Assembly (NCBI RefSeq): GCF_007751035.1
Contig: NZ_CP036433.1
Span: forward strand, 8,289,001-8,353,000
DNA: 64,000 nt
Reading direction: 5' to 3'
Source: Lignipirellula cremea
Lineage (GTDB): Bacteria > Planctomycetota > Planctomycetia > Pirellulales > Pirellulaceae
The notes under the pieces are model-generated. The model did no database searches. It was not told the DNA's origin and saw nothing but the letters and a program-made list of their open reading frames with translations. The translations under genes were made by a program, and so were the position numbers. This document shows positions 35,191 through 43,683 of the stretch, one piece after another. The stretch's first letter is position 1; every line of letters begins with the position of its first letter.

Positions 35191-35276
35191 GGATGGGGAG
35201 GGATTCGAACCCCCGGACGCCTTACGACGTCAGCAGTTTTCAAGACTGCCGCCTTAGACCACTCGGCCACCCATCC
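35191..35276 (-). tRNA. tRNA-Ser (anticodon UGA)
   Basis: 86 nt on the minus strand. The acceptor stem pairs GGATGGG with CCCATCC. The D arm is GGCCGAGTGGTCTAAGGC. The anticodon stem GCAGT/ACTGC carries loop CTTGAAA, so the anticodon is TGA and it reads UCA. A long variable arm (TGACGTCGTAAGGCGTC) marks a class II serine tRNA. The T arm has GGTTCGAATCC. The 3' CCA is not encoded. A T-rich GCTATTTTTTCTGC follows directly and could end transcription. The frame across this gene that seems to encode GGIRTPGRLTTSAVFKTAAL is an artefact. Confidence 0.97.
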
Positions 35277-35653
35277 GGATTGTGCTTTGCGGGCGAAGGG
35301 CGAAGGAGCGTCTGGTGGAAGGCGCTCGCGATCGCTTGGGCTTCCCGCGTGGGGATAGTTTAACCCAACAGCGGGAAAGCGGGAAGCAACCTGACGCCAG
35401 GTTCGCGGAGGTGTGGCGGCTCTCGCATCTTCCAGGTCTCGTGGTCCGACCGCTTTCCTTTCCTGTTCCCAATTCGCGGCCGTCTTGAACATGCGGCAGG
35501 GCAGGGGGGAGGCGCATCGCGACGGCTGACCGGTGGGGTAAAATGCGGGGGTGTTGGCTGGCAGTTGGGCCGAGATCTGTTACAAAAAAGCCCCTGTCGG
35601 ATGGTAGCTGGCGGATATTTTTTGGAACCCGAAAGTTTGTGGGAGTGCTTGTT
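35277..35653. other. Intergenic region between tRNA-Ser and a Gfo/Idh gene
   Basis: 377 bases with no gene. It holds a self-complementary stretch CTTCCCGCGTGGGG..AGCGGGAAAGCGGGAAG near 35340-35385, and a G-tract motif GGCAGGGCAGGGGGGAGG at ~35496-35513. The promoter of the tRNA lies on its left edge and that of the Gfo/Idh gene on its right. Confidence 0.4.
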
Positions 35654-36850
35654 ATGGCGATCAATGAACCACTGAATCGTAAGTTGCGCATGGCGCTCGT
35701 CGGGGGAGGGCAGGGGTCGTTCATCGGCCGGGTTCACAGTATTGCCGCCATCCTCGACAACCGGGCCGAACTGGTCGCCGGCGCCCTGAGTTCCAATCCG
35801 GAGAAGGCGAAAGCATCCGCCCCGGATTACGATATCTGCCCCTCCCGCGCGTACGGGTCTTACCAGGAGCTGATCGAAAAAGAACTGGCCCTGCCGGCGG
35901 AAGAGCGGATCGACTTCCTTTCGGTCGCGACCCCCAACCATACGCATTTTGAAATCGCCAAAGCGGCGGTCGACGCCGGCTTTAATGTGATCTGCGACAA
36001 ACCGATGACCTTCGACCTGCAGCAGGCGGAAGACCTGGCCAAGGCCGTTGAGAAGTCGGGCGTGGTGTTTGCCCTGTCGCACAACTACACCGGTTACCCG
36101 CTCATCCGGCAGGCCCGGGCGATGATCCAGAACGGCGACCTGGGCGAAATCCAGGCCGTGCGGTCCAACTACATCCAGGGCTGGCTGCGGAGCCGGATCG
36201 AATCTGAAGACCAGAAGCAGGCCGCCTGGCGTACCGACCCCAAGCGCAGCGGCGCCGCCGGCTGCTTCGGCGATATCGCCACCCATGCGTACAACCTGGC
36301 CCGCTTTACGACCGGCCTGATGCCGGAATCGATCAGCTGCCATTTGAAAACCTTCGCCCCCGGCCGCCAGCTGGATGATTATGGCACGGCCGTCGTGCGG
36401 TTTGAGAACGGCGGGCTGGGGACGGTCACGGCCTCGCAGATCAGCCATGGCCGGGAGAACGACATGTCAATCGAGATCGACGGCACGCTCGGCTCGCTAC
36501 AGTGGCGCCAGGAAGATCCGAACCAGATGATCGTCCGTCGCAACGGCCAACCGCATCAGATTTATACACGCGACCCGAATGCGCCGTTCACCCTGGAATC
36601 GGCCGCCGCTTCCTGTCGCCTGCCGGCCGGACATCCCGAAGGCTTTTTCGAAGCGTTCGCCAATGTGTACCGCAGCGCCTATGACGCCATGGCGCTGCGG
36701 GCCAGCGGCCAGGAATTTGAGAAGCAGGCGACCGTTTACCCGAACGTGAACGACGGCGTCGAAGGGATGTATTTTATCCAACAGTGCGTGGCCAGCAGCA
36801 ACGACAACGGCGCCTGGCTGCCGCTGCGGCATGAGCGGGCCCGCGTTTAA
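35654..36850 (+). CDS. Gfo/Idh/MocA family oxidoreductase
   Basis: A 398-residue NAD(P)-dependent oxidoreductase of sugars, inositols or related compounds. The Rossmann start is LRMALVGGGQGSFIG. The EKP motif appears as DKP (VICDKPMTFDL), a common variant. Conserved later stretches are SHNYTGYPLIRQAR, GEIQAVRSNYIQGW and GDIATHAYNLARF, whose histidine belongs to the active site. There is no signal peptide, so it is cytoplasmic, unlike the many Tat-exported planctomycete members. ATG 35654 follows GGGAG. The natural substrate is unknown. Confidence 0.93.
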   Translation: MAINEPLNRKLRMALVGGGQGSFIGRVHSIAAILDNRAELVAGALSSNPEKAKASAPDYDICPSRAYGSYQELIEKELALPAEERIDFLSVATPNHTHFEIAKAAVDAGFNVICDKPMTFDLQQAEDLAKAVEKSGVVFALSHNYTGYPLIRQARAMIQNGDLGEIQAVRSNYIQGWLRSRIESEDQKQAAWRTDPKRSGAAGCFGDIATHAYNLARFTTGLMPESISCHLKTFAPGRQLDDYGTAVVRFENGGLGTVTASQISHGRENDMSIEIDGTLGSLQWRQEDPNQMIVRRNGQPHQIYTRDPNAPFTLESAAASCRLPAGHPEGFFEAFANVYRSAYDAMALRASGQEFEKQATVYPNVNDGVEGMYFIQQCVASSNDNGAWLPLRHERARV

Positions 36851-37060
36851 GAAAATGCAGGCAAAGGCCGGGCGGAAATTGAAATCTGTCCGCCGGCCGC
36901 TTATTCTATCAGGCAACCAATCGGCGAGCGTCGATCTTTCTGCGTTCGCTCGGCGTAAGGAATGGCAGCCTTGTCTGCCCGCCCGGCCCCATGCCGGCGG
37001 CGGAGAACGGGCGGCTCTGATGTCCTTTATGTTTACTAACTTTGTCCCTGTGAGGTTTCC

Positions 37061-38275
37061 ATGTTGCGATCACTGGCCGGCTTTGTTTTGTGCGCGACGG
37101 CGATCGTTTGGGCCAGCGTCGCCCAGGCGGAAAATTGGCCCCGCTGGCGCGGAGCCGATGGGATGGGCCATGCCTCGGCGGAGAAGTTGCCGGTCAAATG
37201 GACCGCCGACGATGTCGCCTGGAAAGTCGACCTGCCGGGCGAAGGCCAGTCCTCGCCGGTGGTCTGGGAGGACCGTATTTTCCTCACCAGCAGCCAGAAA
37301 GACGGGAAAGAACGCTGCGTGTTCTGCCTCGATCGGAAAACGGGCAAACTGCTGTGGCAGCAGTGCATGCCCAGCCCGGGCGCCGAACCGCTGCACAAAA
37401 TGAACACCTGGGCGTCGGCCACCTGTGCGACCGATGGCGAACGGGTTGTCGCCTTTTTTGGCCTCGGCGGACTGCACTGCTTTGATATGGACGGCAAGAA
37501 GCTCTGGTCCCGCGACCTGGGCGTTTTTGAAGGTCCCTGGGGCACGGCTGCGTCGCCCGTGATTGTGGGCGATCTGGTGGTGCAGAACTGCGACGCCGAC
37601 GATTCGGCCTACCTGCTGGCGGTCAATAAAGAGACGGGCGAAGATGTCTGGCGAACCGAGCGGCCGACCTATCGCGGCTGGAGCACGCCCATCCTGTCCG
37701 AAGTGAACGGGGCCAAACAGCTGGTCATCAACGGGCACGTGGGCATTGCCGCCTATGATCCGGAAACCGGCAAGGAACTGTGGACCCAGGTTGGTTCGTC
37801 CGGCCGCGGCACCCCTTCGGTCGTGAAGTCGGGCGAGCTGTTTATCGCCGTCTGCGGCCGGCCCGGCGATATGGTCGCCGCCAACCCGTTCCAGCCTGCC
37901 AAGGGCCTGGAAGCCTGGCGGGTGAAGCGATCGGGCGGACGCGATCTGTCGTCGCCGATCGTGGTGGGCGACTACCTGTTCGTGATGAACATGACGGGCA
38001 TCGGCACCTGCTACGACGCCCAGTCGGGCGAACTGCTATGGATCGAGCGGATCGGCGGCAACTTCAGTGCCTCGCCGATTGAATCGCAAGGGCTCATCTA
38101 TCTGCCGGCCGAAGACGGTTCCGTGCTGGTCCTGAAGCCGGGCAAAACGCTCGACGTGGTCGCCCAGAACTCGGTCGGCGCCGGCGGCGAAGAGATGTTC
38201 CGCGCCTCGCTCACGCCGCACAACGGCCAGCTGCTGCTCCGCAGCAACAATGCGTTGTACTGCATCGGCAAGTAA
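37061..38275 (+). CDS. Secreted PQQ-like beta-propeller repeat protein
   Basis: A 404-residue exported propeller. The start at 37061 follows GTGAGG. The signal peptide is LAGFVLCATAIVWASVAQA. The mature start NWPRWRGADGMGHA is the standard opening of this planctomycete group. PQQ/YVTN-type blades recur, each with an A.D..TG.LLW turn: FCLDRKTGKLLWQQ, LAVNKETGEDVWRTE, AYDPETGKELWTQ and CYDAQSGELLWIE. The bound cofactor and enzyme activity are not shown by sequence; many members are non-catalytic binding proteins. Confidence 0.9.
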   Translation: MLRSLAGFVLCATAIVWASVAQAENWPRWRGADGMGHASAEKLPVKWTADDVAWKVDLPGEGQSSPVVWEDRIFLTSSQKDGKERCVFCLDRKTGKLLWQQCMPSPGAEPLHKMNTWASATCATDGERVVAFFGLGGLHCFDMDGKKLWSRDLGVFEGPWGTAASPVIVGDLVVQNCDADDSAYLLAVNKETGEDVWRTERPTYRGWSTPILSEVNGAKQLVINGHVGIAAYDPETGKELWTQVGSSGRGTPSVVKSGELFIAVCGRPGDMVAANPFQPAKGLEAWRVKRSGGRDLSSPIVVGDYLFVMNMTGIGTCYDAQSGELLWIERIGGNFSASPIESQGLIYLPAEDGSVLVLKPGKTLDVVAQNSVGAGGEEMFRASLTPHNGQLLLRSNNALYCIGK

Positions 38276-38314
38276 ACCGGTTAGTCAACGAAACAGGCGG
38301 TGAACTCTTCTCAG

Positions 38315-38518
38315 AAGAAGGATTCACCGCAGAGTTCGCAGAGGAACACAGAGAGGAAGAGGAGAATAAACAAGAGGGGGGAATCGGAGTGAGGGAAGAG
38401 GTCAAGTTTCGATTGCGAGCAACCGCGATCGAAGCCCCGCCAAAACAAGAACTCCCTTCCTCTCCTCCTTTTCCTCTGCGCTTTCTCCGCGCCCTCTGCG
38501 GTGAATCCTCTTTCTTTC
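38315..38518. repeat. Inverted repeat, family C (CCGCAGAG/CTCTGCGG type)
   Basis: The left arm GAAGGATTCACCGCAGAG (~38317-38334) is complementary to the right arm CTCTGCGGTGAATCCTC (38494-38510). The AG-rich stretch CACAGAGAGGAAGAGGAG mirrors CTTCCTCTCCTCC. The element fills most of the 285-base gap between the PQQ propeller and RimK-like genes. A close relative lies at 46665-46793. Confidence 0.65.
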
Positions 38519-38560
38519 TGCGTTCGTCGCCGCGTTGCATTCTCCCTTTGACTGCGTTCG

Positions 38561-39448
38561 ATGCATATCGCCGTATTAGCTGCTCCTGAGAGTTGGTACG
38601 TGCGCGATCTGCAGCGGGCGGCGGGGGACCGCCATCGGGTGGAGCCGTTGCCGTTCTCGCAGCTCTCGAGTCGGCTGGGAGGAACCGGGCCGGCTTCGAT
38701 CTATGCGGCCGGGCGAGAACTGTCGGAGTTCGACGCGGTGCTGGTCCGGTCGATGCCGCCGGGATCGCTGGAGCAGGTCGTCTTTCGGATGGATCTGCTC
38801 GGCCAACTGGAAGCGGCCGGCGGGCTGGTCGTCAATTCGCCCCGCGGCATGGAAGCGGCCATCGACAAATACGTCGCCCTGGCGCGGCTGCAGCAGGCCG
38901 GGCTGCTGACTCCGCCGACGATTGTTTGCCAGTCGGTCGACGAAGCGCTGGAGGCCTTTGCGGTGCTGGGCGGCGACGTGGTGGTGAAGCCGATCTTCGG
39001 CGGCGAAGGACGCGGGCTGATGCGCGTCGAAGACCCCAACCTGGCGCTCCGGGTAATCAAAACGCTGTTCCAGTTGAGCGCGGTGATCTACCTGCAGCAG
39101 TTCCTGCCGCATCGCGGGTACGACATTCGGGCCTTCGTCATGGGGGACCGCATCTACGGCATGCAGCGGCGGAATCCGCTGGACTGGCGGACGAATGTCA
39201 GTCGCGGAGCAACGGCCGAGCCGGTCCATTTGACCGAACCGATGCAGCAGATGGCAAGACGCGCCGCCGCGGCCGTCGATGTCGACATGGCCGGGGTCGA
39301 TCTGCTGCCGACCGTTGACGGGCAGCTGTACGTGATCGAAGTTAACGCCGTGCCCGGCTGGAGAGCGCTGGCCCAGGCGATCGACCACGACATGGGCGCC
39401 GACGTCCTGGGCTATCTGGAACAGCGCTGGGAACGCCGTCTTCTGTAA
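38561..39448 (+). CDS. RimK-like ATP-grasp ligase (alpha-L-glutamate ligase type)
   Basis: A 295-residue ATP-grasp enzyme. Conserved parts are the N-terminal VLVRSMPPGSLEQVVFR, the lysine in SPRGMEAAIDKYVALARL, VVVKPIFGGEGRGLMRV (the ATP-clamping loop), YDIRAFVMGDRIYGMQRR, and the metal site VIEVNAVPGW. RimK relatives add glutamate to ribosomal protein S6, coenzyme F420 or tetrahydromethanopterin. Planctomycetes use tetrahydromethanopterin, so an MptN-like role is possible, but no gene of that pathway is next to it. There is no signal peptide. The gene is monocistronic. Confidence 0.87.
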   Translation: MHIAVLAAPESWYVRDLQRAAGDRHRVEPLPFSQLSSRLGGTGPASIYAAGRELSEFDAVLVRSMPPGSLEQVVFRMDLLGQLEAAGGLVVNSPRGMEAAIDKYVALARLQQAGLLTPPTIVCQSVDEALEAFAVLGGDVVVKPIFGGEGRGLMRVEDPNLALRVIKTLFQLSAVIYLQQFLPHRGYDIRAFVMGDRIYGMQRRNPLDWRTNVSRGATAEPVHLTEPMQQMARRAAAAVDVDMAGVDLLPTVDGQLYVIEVNAVPGWRALAQAIDHDMGADVLGYLEQRWERRLL

Positions 39449-39637
39449 AACGGGGACTCCTGCCCGTTCACGATTCCCGGATCGCAGCAGAGCGGACGTC
39501 GCAGGTAAAGAAGCGGCGCCCAGAAGTCGTCATACCGCTTGCACGCTGCTTCCGTCCAACTCGACGGGCAAGGGCGCCCGTCGTACGGTGCAAAGAAGAC
39601 CTCAGCCCTTCTTCATCCGTTCCGATTCAACCCGCCG

Positions 39638-39898
39638 TTAAGCGACCGTCACGTTGAATGCGGCCGGCTTGATGTGCGGGCGGCTGGTGGTGCGGGGCGC
39701 CGTGTCGCCGTTGGTGGCGACGGGCAGCATGCCCGAATCACGGAAGTACGGCAGCACTCGGGTCTGGGCGAACTGGCGACAACTGCCGGCGGCGGTGGCG
39801 GCGGCTTCGGCGCTGGAGAAGCGGCCGACCGGAACCCACACTTCGTGCTGGCCCTGGCGTACCAGACCCTCCAGGGTAAAGAAAGCGAGACGTTTCAT
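39638..39898 (-). CDS. Small protein of unknown function (86 residues)
   Basis: A short cytoplasmic protein beginning MKRLAFFTLEGLV. The middle (HEVWVPVGRFSSAEAAATAA) looks like a strand-turn-helix. The C-terminal third is basic and unstructured (TAPRTTSRPHIKPAAFNVTVA). The codon pattern is strongly GC3-biased like the neighbours, which supports coding. The 30 bases before the start are AT-rich (ACATTTGGAATATAGAAT). No family is recognised. It stands alone, with 189 bases to the RimK-like gene on one side. Confidence 0.55.
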   Translation of the reverse strand: MKRLAFFTLEGLVRQGQHEVWVPVGRFSSAEAAATAAGSCRQFAQTRVLPYFRDSGMLPVATNGDTAPRTTSRPHIKPAAFNVTVA

Positions 39899-40491
39899 AT
39901 TCTATATTCCAAATGTAAGGGGAGGTATGCAAGTCGGTCGTCGGCGGCGGCCGACGCTGGCGTCTTCTGCAGGCGAAGAACTCACGCGAATGTTTCTGGT
40001 TTCCGTTCGCAGCTGGCGGGGAAGCGCAGCGATCGTCACAGCAGGGGATCCTTCCGGCCGGCGCCCGTTAGCAAGAATTCATGGCGGCGGAAAGGAAAAC
40101 GGAATCAGCGTGTTCGGCAGAGAGAAATCGACTTTCTGTTCGCAAGCAAAATGCACCCGACGCTACTCAAGATGCCAGTATGGTCGTCACGCCGGATCAC
40201 TCAACTTGAACCAACCCGCGAAAAATCTCCGCTAATTTCGAAAGAATAGGCAATTTATGCGGGCCCATCCTGCCGTATCGACCGTGCCGCCATGAAACCC
40301 GCCGTTTGGTGGGTTGCGGCGTGCAGGGAGCAGAACGCCCGATCAATGGCATGTAGCCGAAGTCGGCAGACTTTTTGGAGGAAGTGCTCTCGGCTATAGA
40401 GCCGGCAACCAAACTCTGGCGAGTTCGGCTACGGGAGAAGAGGATTGACCTTTGGCCTTTGAGTGCTTCCCTGCTGAGCACGCGGCTGAGG
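39899..40491. other. 593-base intergenic region
   Basis: No convincing gene. The stretch near 40117-40140 (GAAATCGACTTTCTGTTCGC) resembles part of the family B palindrome at 53232. GCCCATCCTGCCGTATCG near 40262 and the family A pair at 40354-40432 are the other structured parts. All frames here are short and have non-coding codon use. Confidence 0.4.
40354..40432. repeat. Inverted repeat, family A
   Basis: The left arm at 40354-40379 begins GTAGCCGAAGTCGGCAGAC. The right arm at 40409-40432 reads CCAAACTCTGGCGAGTTCGG + CTAC, the reverse complement with three or four changes. The spacer is 29 bases. It can fold into a long imperfect hairpin. Confidence 0.7.
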
Positions 40492-41970
40492 TTACTTCTC
40501 TGCTTTCGTCATTCCGATCTCCGCCAGTTTCGCAAGCAGTTGCTGCTCTAACTGGCGAAGGGTTTCCTGGTGGGCCGGGTCTTTCGCCAGGTTGGTGAAC
40601 TGCAGCGGGTCGGCGTCCATGTCGTATAACTCGGTTCCGCCTTTGCCGCTGTACTGCAGCAGGGCCCAGCGCTCGGTGCGGAGCAGATGGTCGCCCTGCC
40701 CGCGCAGGCAGTAGACGGATTCGTGGACCTGGGTCTGCTCGCCCCGCAGCACCGGCGCCAGGCTTTTTCCCTGCAGATGCGAAGGCAACGGCAGGCCGCA
40801 GAGATCGGCCAGCGTGGGGTAGATATCAATCTGCTGCGACAGGGCCAGGGACTGCATCGGTTTCTGCCCGGGGATGGAGAAGATCAGCGGGATGCGGGTC
40901 GACTCTTCATGCAGGCTCATTTTCTGCCACAGGTCGTGTTCGCCCAGGTGATAGCCGTGGTCGGCGGTGAACACAATGATTGTATTCTCCCGCAGCCCCA
41001 GGCGATCTACGGCGGCAATGATCTTGCCGACCTGGGCGTCCATATACGAGACGGCCGCGTAGTACGCTTCCAGCACCTGCTGCTGTTTAAGCTTTGTCGT
41101 CAGGCCGCTGTTCATGCTGCTCATGCCCAGGCCGCGGGCCGGGATGTCGTCGCGATCATTCTCCACCCGCTGGGCCAGCTTCATTTCCTCGGCCGGATAC
41201 GGTTCAAAGAAGGAGGCCGGCGCCACCAGCGGCACATGCGGACGGACGAGCCCCACCGCCAGGAAGAACGGCTGACGATCGGCGGCCCGCTGTTCGAGCA
41301 GTTCGATCGCCTTGGCGGCCGCCTGGTGGTCGGCCTGTGCGGCTCCATCGGTTGGGTCGCGGACCACATAGAACGCCGTGCCGTAGCCCAGGCCGTAATG
41401 GATGCTGCGTTGCGGATCCGGCTTGAGCTTGCCGCGGGTCAGATTAACGGCCTCCCCCTCGGTCCATTGTTCGGGCGCCTGGCAATTGAAACGCTCCGTC
41501 CACGAGGCGATATGGTCGGGTCCGTCCACGCCGGCGGTAATGTCGCCCGGCACGCGCATGTGATAGATCTTGCTGACCCGTGCGGTGTGGTAACCGTGCT
41601 GGCGGAAGTGCTGGGGAAACGAAGGCCGATCCCCCAGGTTCTGCGTAAAACGGGTCGCGCCGCCGTTGCCAAACACGCCGATCGCCTGGGCGTACATGCC
41701 CGACATGAGCGCGGCTCGCGAAGGTCCGCACACGGGATACTGCGTATAGGTCCGGGTGAACACGGCTCCTTTGGCGGCCAGCGCGTCGAGATGCGGCGTG
41801 CGGCACTGGGTGTTGCCGTAACAGCCCAGCGACTGGGCTCCCAGGTCGTCGGAAATGATAAACAGCACGTTCCGTTTCGGCGCGGATTCCTCCGCGGCGG
41901 AAGCGACGGGGCCGATCAGCCCAACCCAACAGCAGACGGCGAGCCCGAAACTTGCAACAGCGTTCCTCAT
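40492..41970 (-). CDS. Secreted sulfatase (sulfatase 2, iduronate-2-sulfatase-like)
   Basis: A 492-residue formylglycine sulfatase with signal peptide AVCCWVGLIGPVASA. The metal-site opening is NVLFIISDDLGAQSLGCYGN. The active site CGPSRAALMSG carries Cys81; the glycine in CxPSR is seen in iduronate-2-sulfatase-type enzymes. HDLWQKMSLHEESTRIPLIF and IVFTADHGYHLGEHDLW supply the later metal and substrate residues. A serine/threonine-free signal region and a typical LYDMDADPLQFTNLAKDP tail complete it. It is predicted to act on carbohydrate sulfates in the periplasm. It is divergent from the TctCB gene. Confidence 0.93.
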   Translation of the reverse strand: MRNAVASFGLAVCCWVGLIGPVASAAEESAPKRNVLFIISDDLGAQSLGCYGNTQCRTPHLDALAAKGAVFTRTYTQYPVCGPSRAALMSGMYAQAIGVFGNGGATRFTQNLGDRPSFPQHFRQHGYHTARVSKIYHMRVPGDITAGVDGPDHIASWTERFNCQAPEQWTEGEAVNLTRGKLKPDPQRSIHYGLGYGTAFYVVRDPTDGAAQADHQAAAKAIELLEQRAADRQPFFLAVGLVRPHVPLVAPASFFEPYPAEEMKLAQRVENDRDDIPARGLGMSSMNSGLTTKLKQQQVLEAYYAAVSYMDAQVGKIIAAVDRLGLRENTIIVFTADHGYHLGEHDLWQKMSLHEESTRIPLIFSIPGQKPMQSLALSQQIDIYPTLADLCGLPLPSHLQGKSLAPVLRGEQTQVHESVYCLRGQGDHLLRTERWALLQYSGKGGTELYDMDADPLQFTNLAKDPAHQETLRQLEQQLLAKLAEIGMTKAEK

Positions 41971-42103
41971 GGCGACTTCCTCAAAAGGGGAAAACAGCTT
42001 TACCCGCGCCCAGGCAGCAAACCTGCTCTTTCCGCCCGCGCATGCTCATTGCCATGGTAGCAGAAGGCACGGCCGTTTTCCCTGTTTTCGGCCAGGCTAG
42101 CAT

Positions 42104-42231
42104 GTAGCCGAAATCGCCAGATTTTGGAAAGAGTCGTCTGGGATCGCCGGCCAAACTCTGGCGAGTTCAGCTACGGGGAAGCGAATGGGAGCCAAGGGAA
42201 ACGGCGGCCAAACTCTTGTGAGTTCGGCTAC
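42104..42231. repeat. Inverted repeat, family A, with a third arm
   Basis: The first arm at 42104-42127 (GTAGCCGAAATCGCCAGA..) faces a second at 42151-42174 (CCAAACTCTGGCGAGTTCAG..), spacer 23 bases. A third arm at 42208-42231 (CCAAACTCTTGTGAGTTCGG..) repeats the second directly. The element lies just before the TctCB gene in a 297-base divergent gap. Confidence 0.7.
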
Positions 42232-42267
42232 GGCATTCGGGTTCAAGATTTGGTACGATGCATCGCC

Positions 42268-43662
42268 ATGCATCGCCACTCTTCGATCTTCATCGCCTGT
42301 CGGCTTCCGGCCATCCTGCTGCTGCTCTGCGTGTCCGGCTGCGCAGCCCCGGCGGACGACCCCGGCACGGCCTGGCCGAACCGGCCGATCAAGCTTGTCG
42401 TCCCGTTTGCAGCCGGCGGCGGCGCCGATACGCTGGGGCGGATTTTCAAAAAGGCGATCGAAGAGAACCACCTGCTGCCGCAACCGCTGGTGATTGTGAA
42501 TGTGGGCGGAGCCGGCGCGACGATCGGCAGTCGACGCGTCAAAAACGCGCGTCCCGACGGCTACACGGTTCTGCTGCTGCACGACGCCATTTTGATGTCG
42601 AAGTACTCCGGCAAGGTCGCTTATGGACCGGAGGCGTTTGAGCCGGTCGCCGGCACGGCCGAGAACGGCCTGGTGATTGCCGTCCGCGATGACTCGCCGT
42701 ACCAGAACCTCGACGATCTGGTCGACGACGCCACCGTGCGGAAGAACCAGATTACCTTCGGCTGCAACCTGGGCACGCCCACGCATTTTGTCGGCCTGCT
42801 GCTGGAACGCGAACGACCGGGCGCCGCCTTTCGGTTTGTGCAAACAGGCGATGGCGCCGAGCGTTTCGCCAGCCTGCGGGGAGATCATATCGAGTTGACC
42901 GTGTTCTCCAACGAAGAGTTCCTGCGGTACCAGCCCGAAGGGATCAGGGCGCTCGGCTTCTTTGGCCCCCAGCGACACCCGGCCCTGCCCGACGTTCCCA
43001 CCGCGATCGAACAGGGTTACGAGATTGAAACGGGCATCATGCATTACTGGTGGATGCCCAAAGGCACGCCGCCGGCGCGGATCGCCGTATTCGCCAAAGC
43101 GCTTGAGCAGGCAATGCAGACTGAAGAAGTCCAGGACTGGCTGGCGCAGGTCGAATCGGACCCGGTCTACATGGAAGGAGAACCGCTCAAACGCCGTCTG
43201 GAACGGCTGGAAACCAAAATCGCCGCCGTCGATCTGCGGCGGCCGATCGACCTGCCGGATCTGCCCGGCCTGGTGCTGGCGGCCACGCTGTTGCTGGCCG
43301 GGTGCGTCGTGGGACGAGCAGTCTACAGGCGCTTCCGCCTGGCTTCTTCGCCGGTCGAAAAAGCCGCAACCGTCGCTGTGACGGAAGACGACGGGCCCGT
43401 CGCTCCCGCGCCGGCGCCCCGGTATGGGCTGGCCCTGGTTTGCATTGCGCTGACGACTGCTTATGTGGCCGCGCTCGGGCTGGAGTTTCACGGCCTGAGC
43501 GTCGGTTTTCGCGCGGCGACGGCGGTGTACGCCGCGGCGATCAGCCTGTGCCTGGCGCCGTTTGACTGGCGCCGGTTGCCGTGGATTGCGGGGCTGTCGG
43601 CGGTGCTTTCTCTGGGCCTGCATTTTCTGTTCACGCAGGTCTTTGTCACGGATCTTCCCTAA
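42268..43662 (+). CDS. Fused TctC-TctB protein: substrate-binding lipoprotein with small transporter subunit
   Basis: A 464-residue protein. ATG 42268 gives a lipoprotein signal (FIACRLPAILLLLCVSGC, Cys25). Residues ~30-320 are a Bug/TctC solute-binding domain (RPIKLVVPFAAGGGADTLGR, VNVGGAGATIGSRRV, PDGYTVLLLHDA, HPALPDVPTAIEQGYE). From ~330 to the end there are four hydrophobic segments (LPGLVLAATLLLAGCVVGRA, GLALVCIALTTAYVAALGL, AATAVYAAAISLCLA, GLSAVLSLGLHFLFTQVF) that look like TctB. The usual system has these as separate genes. TctA follows after 21 bases. A longer frame upstream only reads through family A repeats and is rejected. Confidence 0.87.
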   Translation: MHRHSSIFIACRLPAILLLLCVSGCAAPADDPGTAWPNRPIKLVVPFAAGGGADTLGRIFKKAIEENHLLPQPLVIVNVGGAGATIGSRRVKNARPDGYTVLLLHDAILMSKYSGKVAYGPEAFEPVAGTAENGLVIAVRDDSPYQNLDDLVDDATVRKNQITFGCNLGTPTHFVGLLLERERPGAAFRFVQTGDGAERFASLRGDHIELTVFSNEEFLRYQPEGIRALGFFGPQRHPALPDVPTAIEQGYEIETGIMHYWWMPKGTPPARIAVFAKALEQAMQTEEVQDWLAQVESDPVYMEGEPLKRRLERLETKIAAVDLRRPIDLPDLPGLVLAATLLLAGCVVGRAVYRRFRLASSPVEKAATVAVTEDDGPVAPAPAPRYGLALVCIALTTAYVAALGLEFHGLSVGFRAATAVYAAAISLCLAPFDWRRLPWIAGLSAVLSLGLHFLFTQVFVTDLP

Positions 43663-43683
43663 CACAAAGGCGGCGCCAGGCGG

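Noticed and set aside
35089-35358. Small plus-strand frame with GGIRTPGRLTTSAVFKTAAL
   Set aside because: It is the antisense reading of tRNA-Ser, a well-known annotation artefact.
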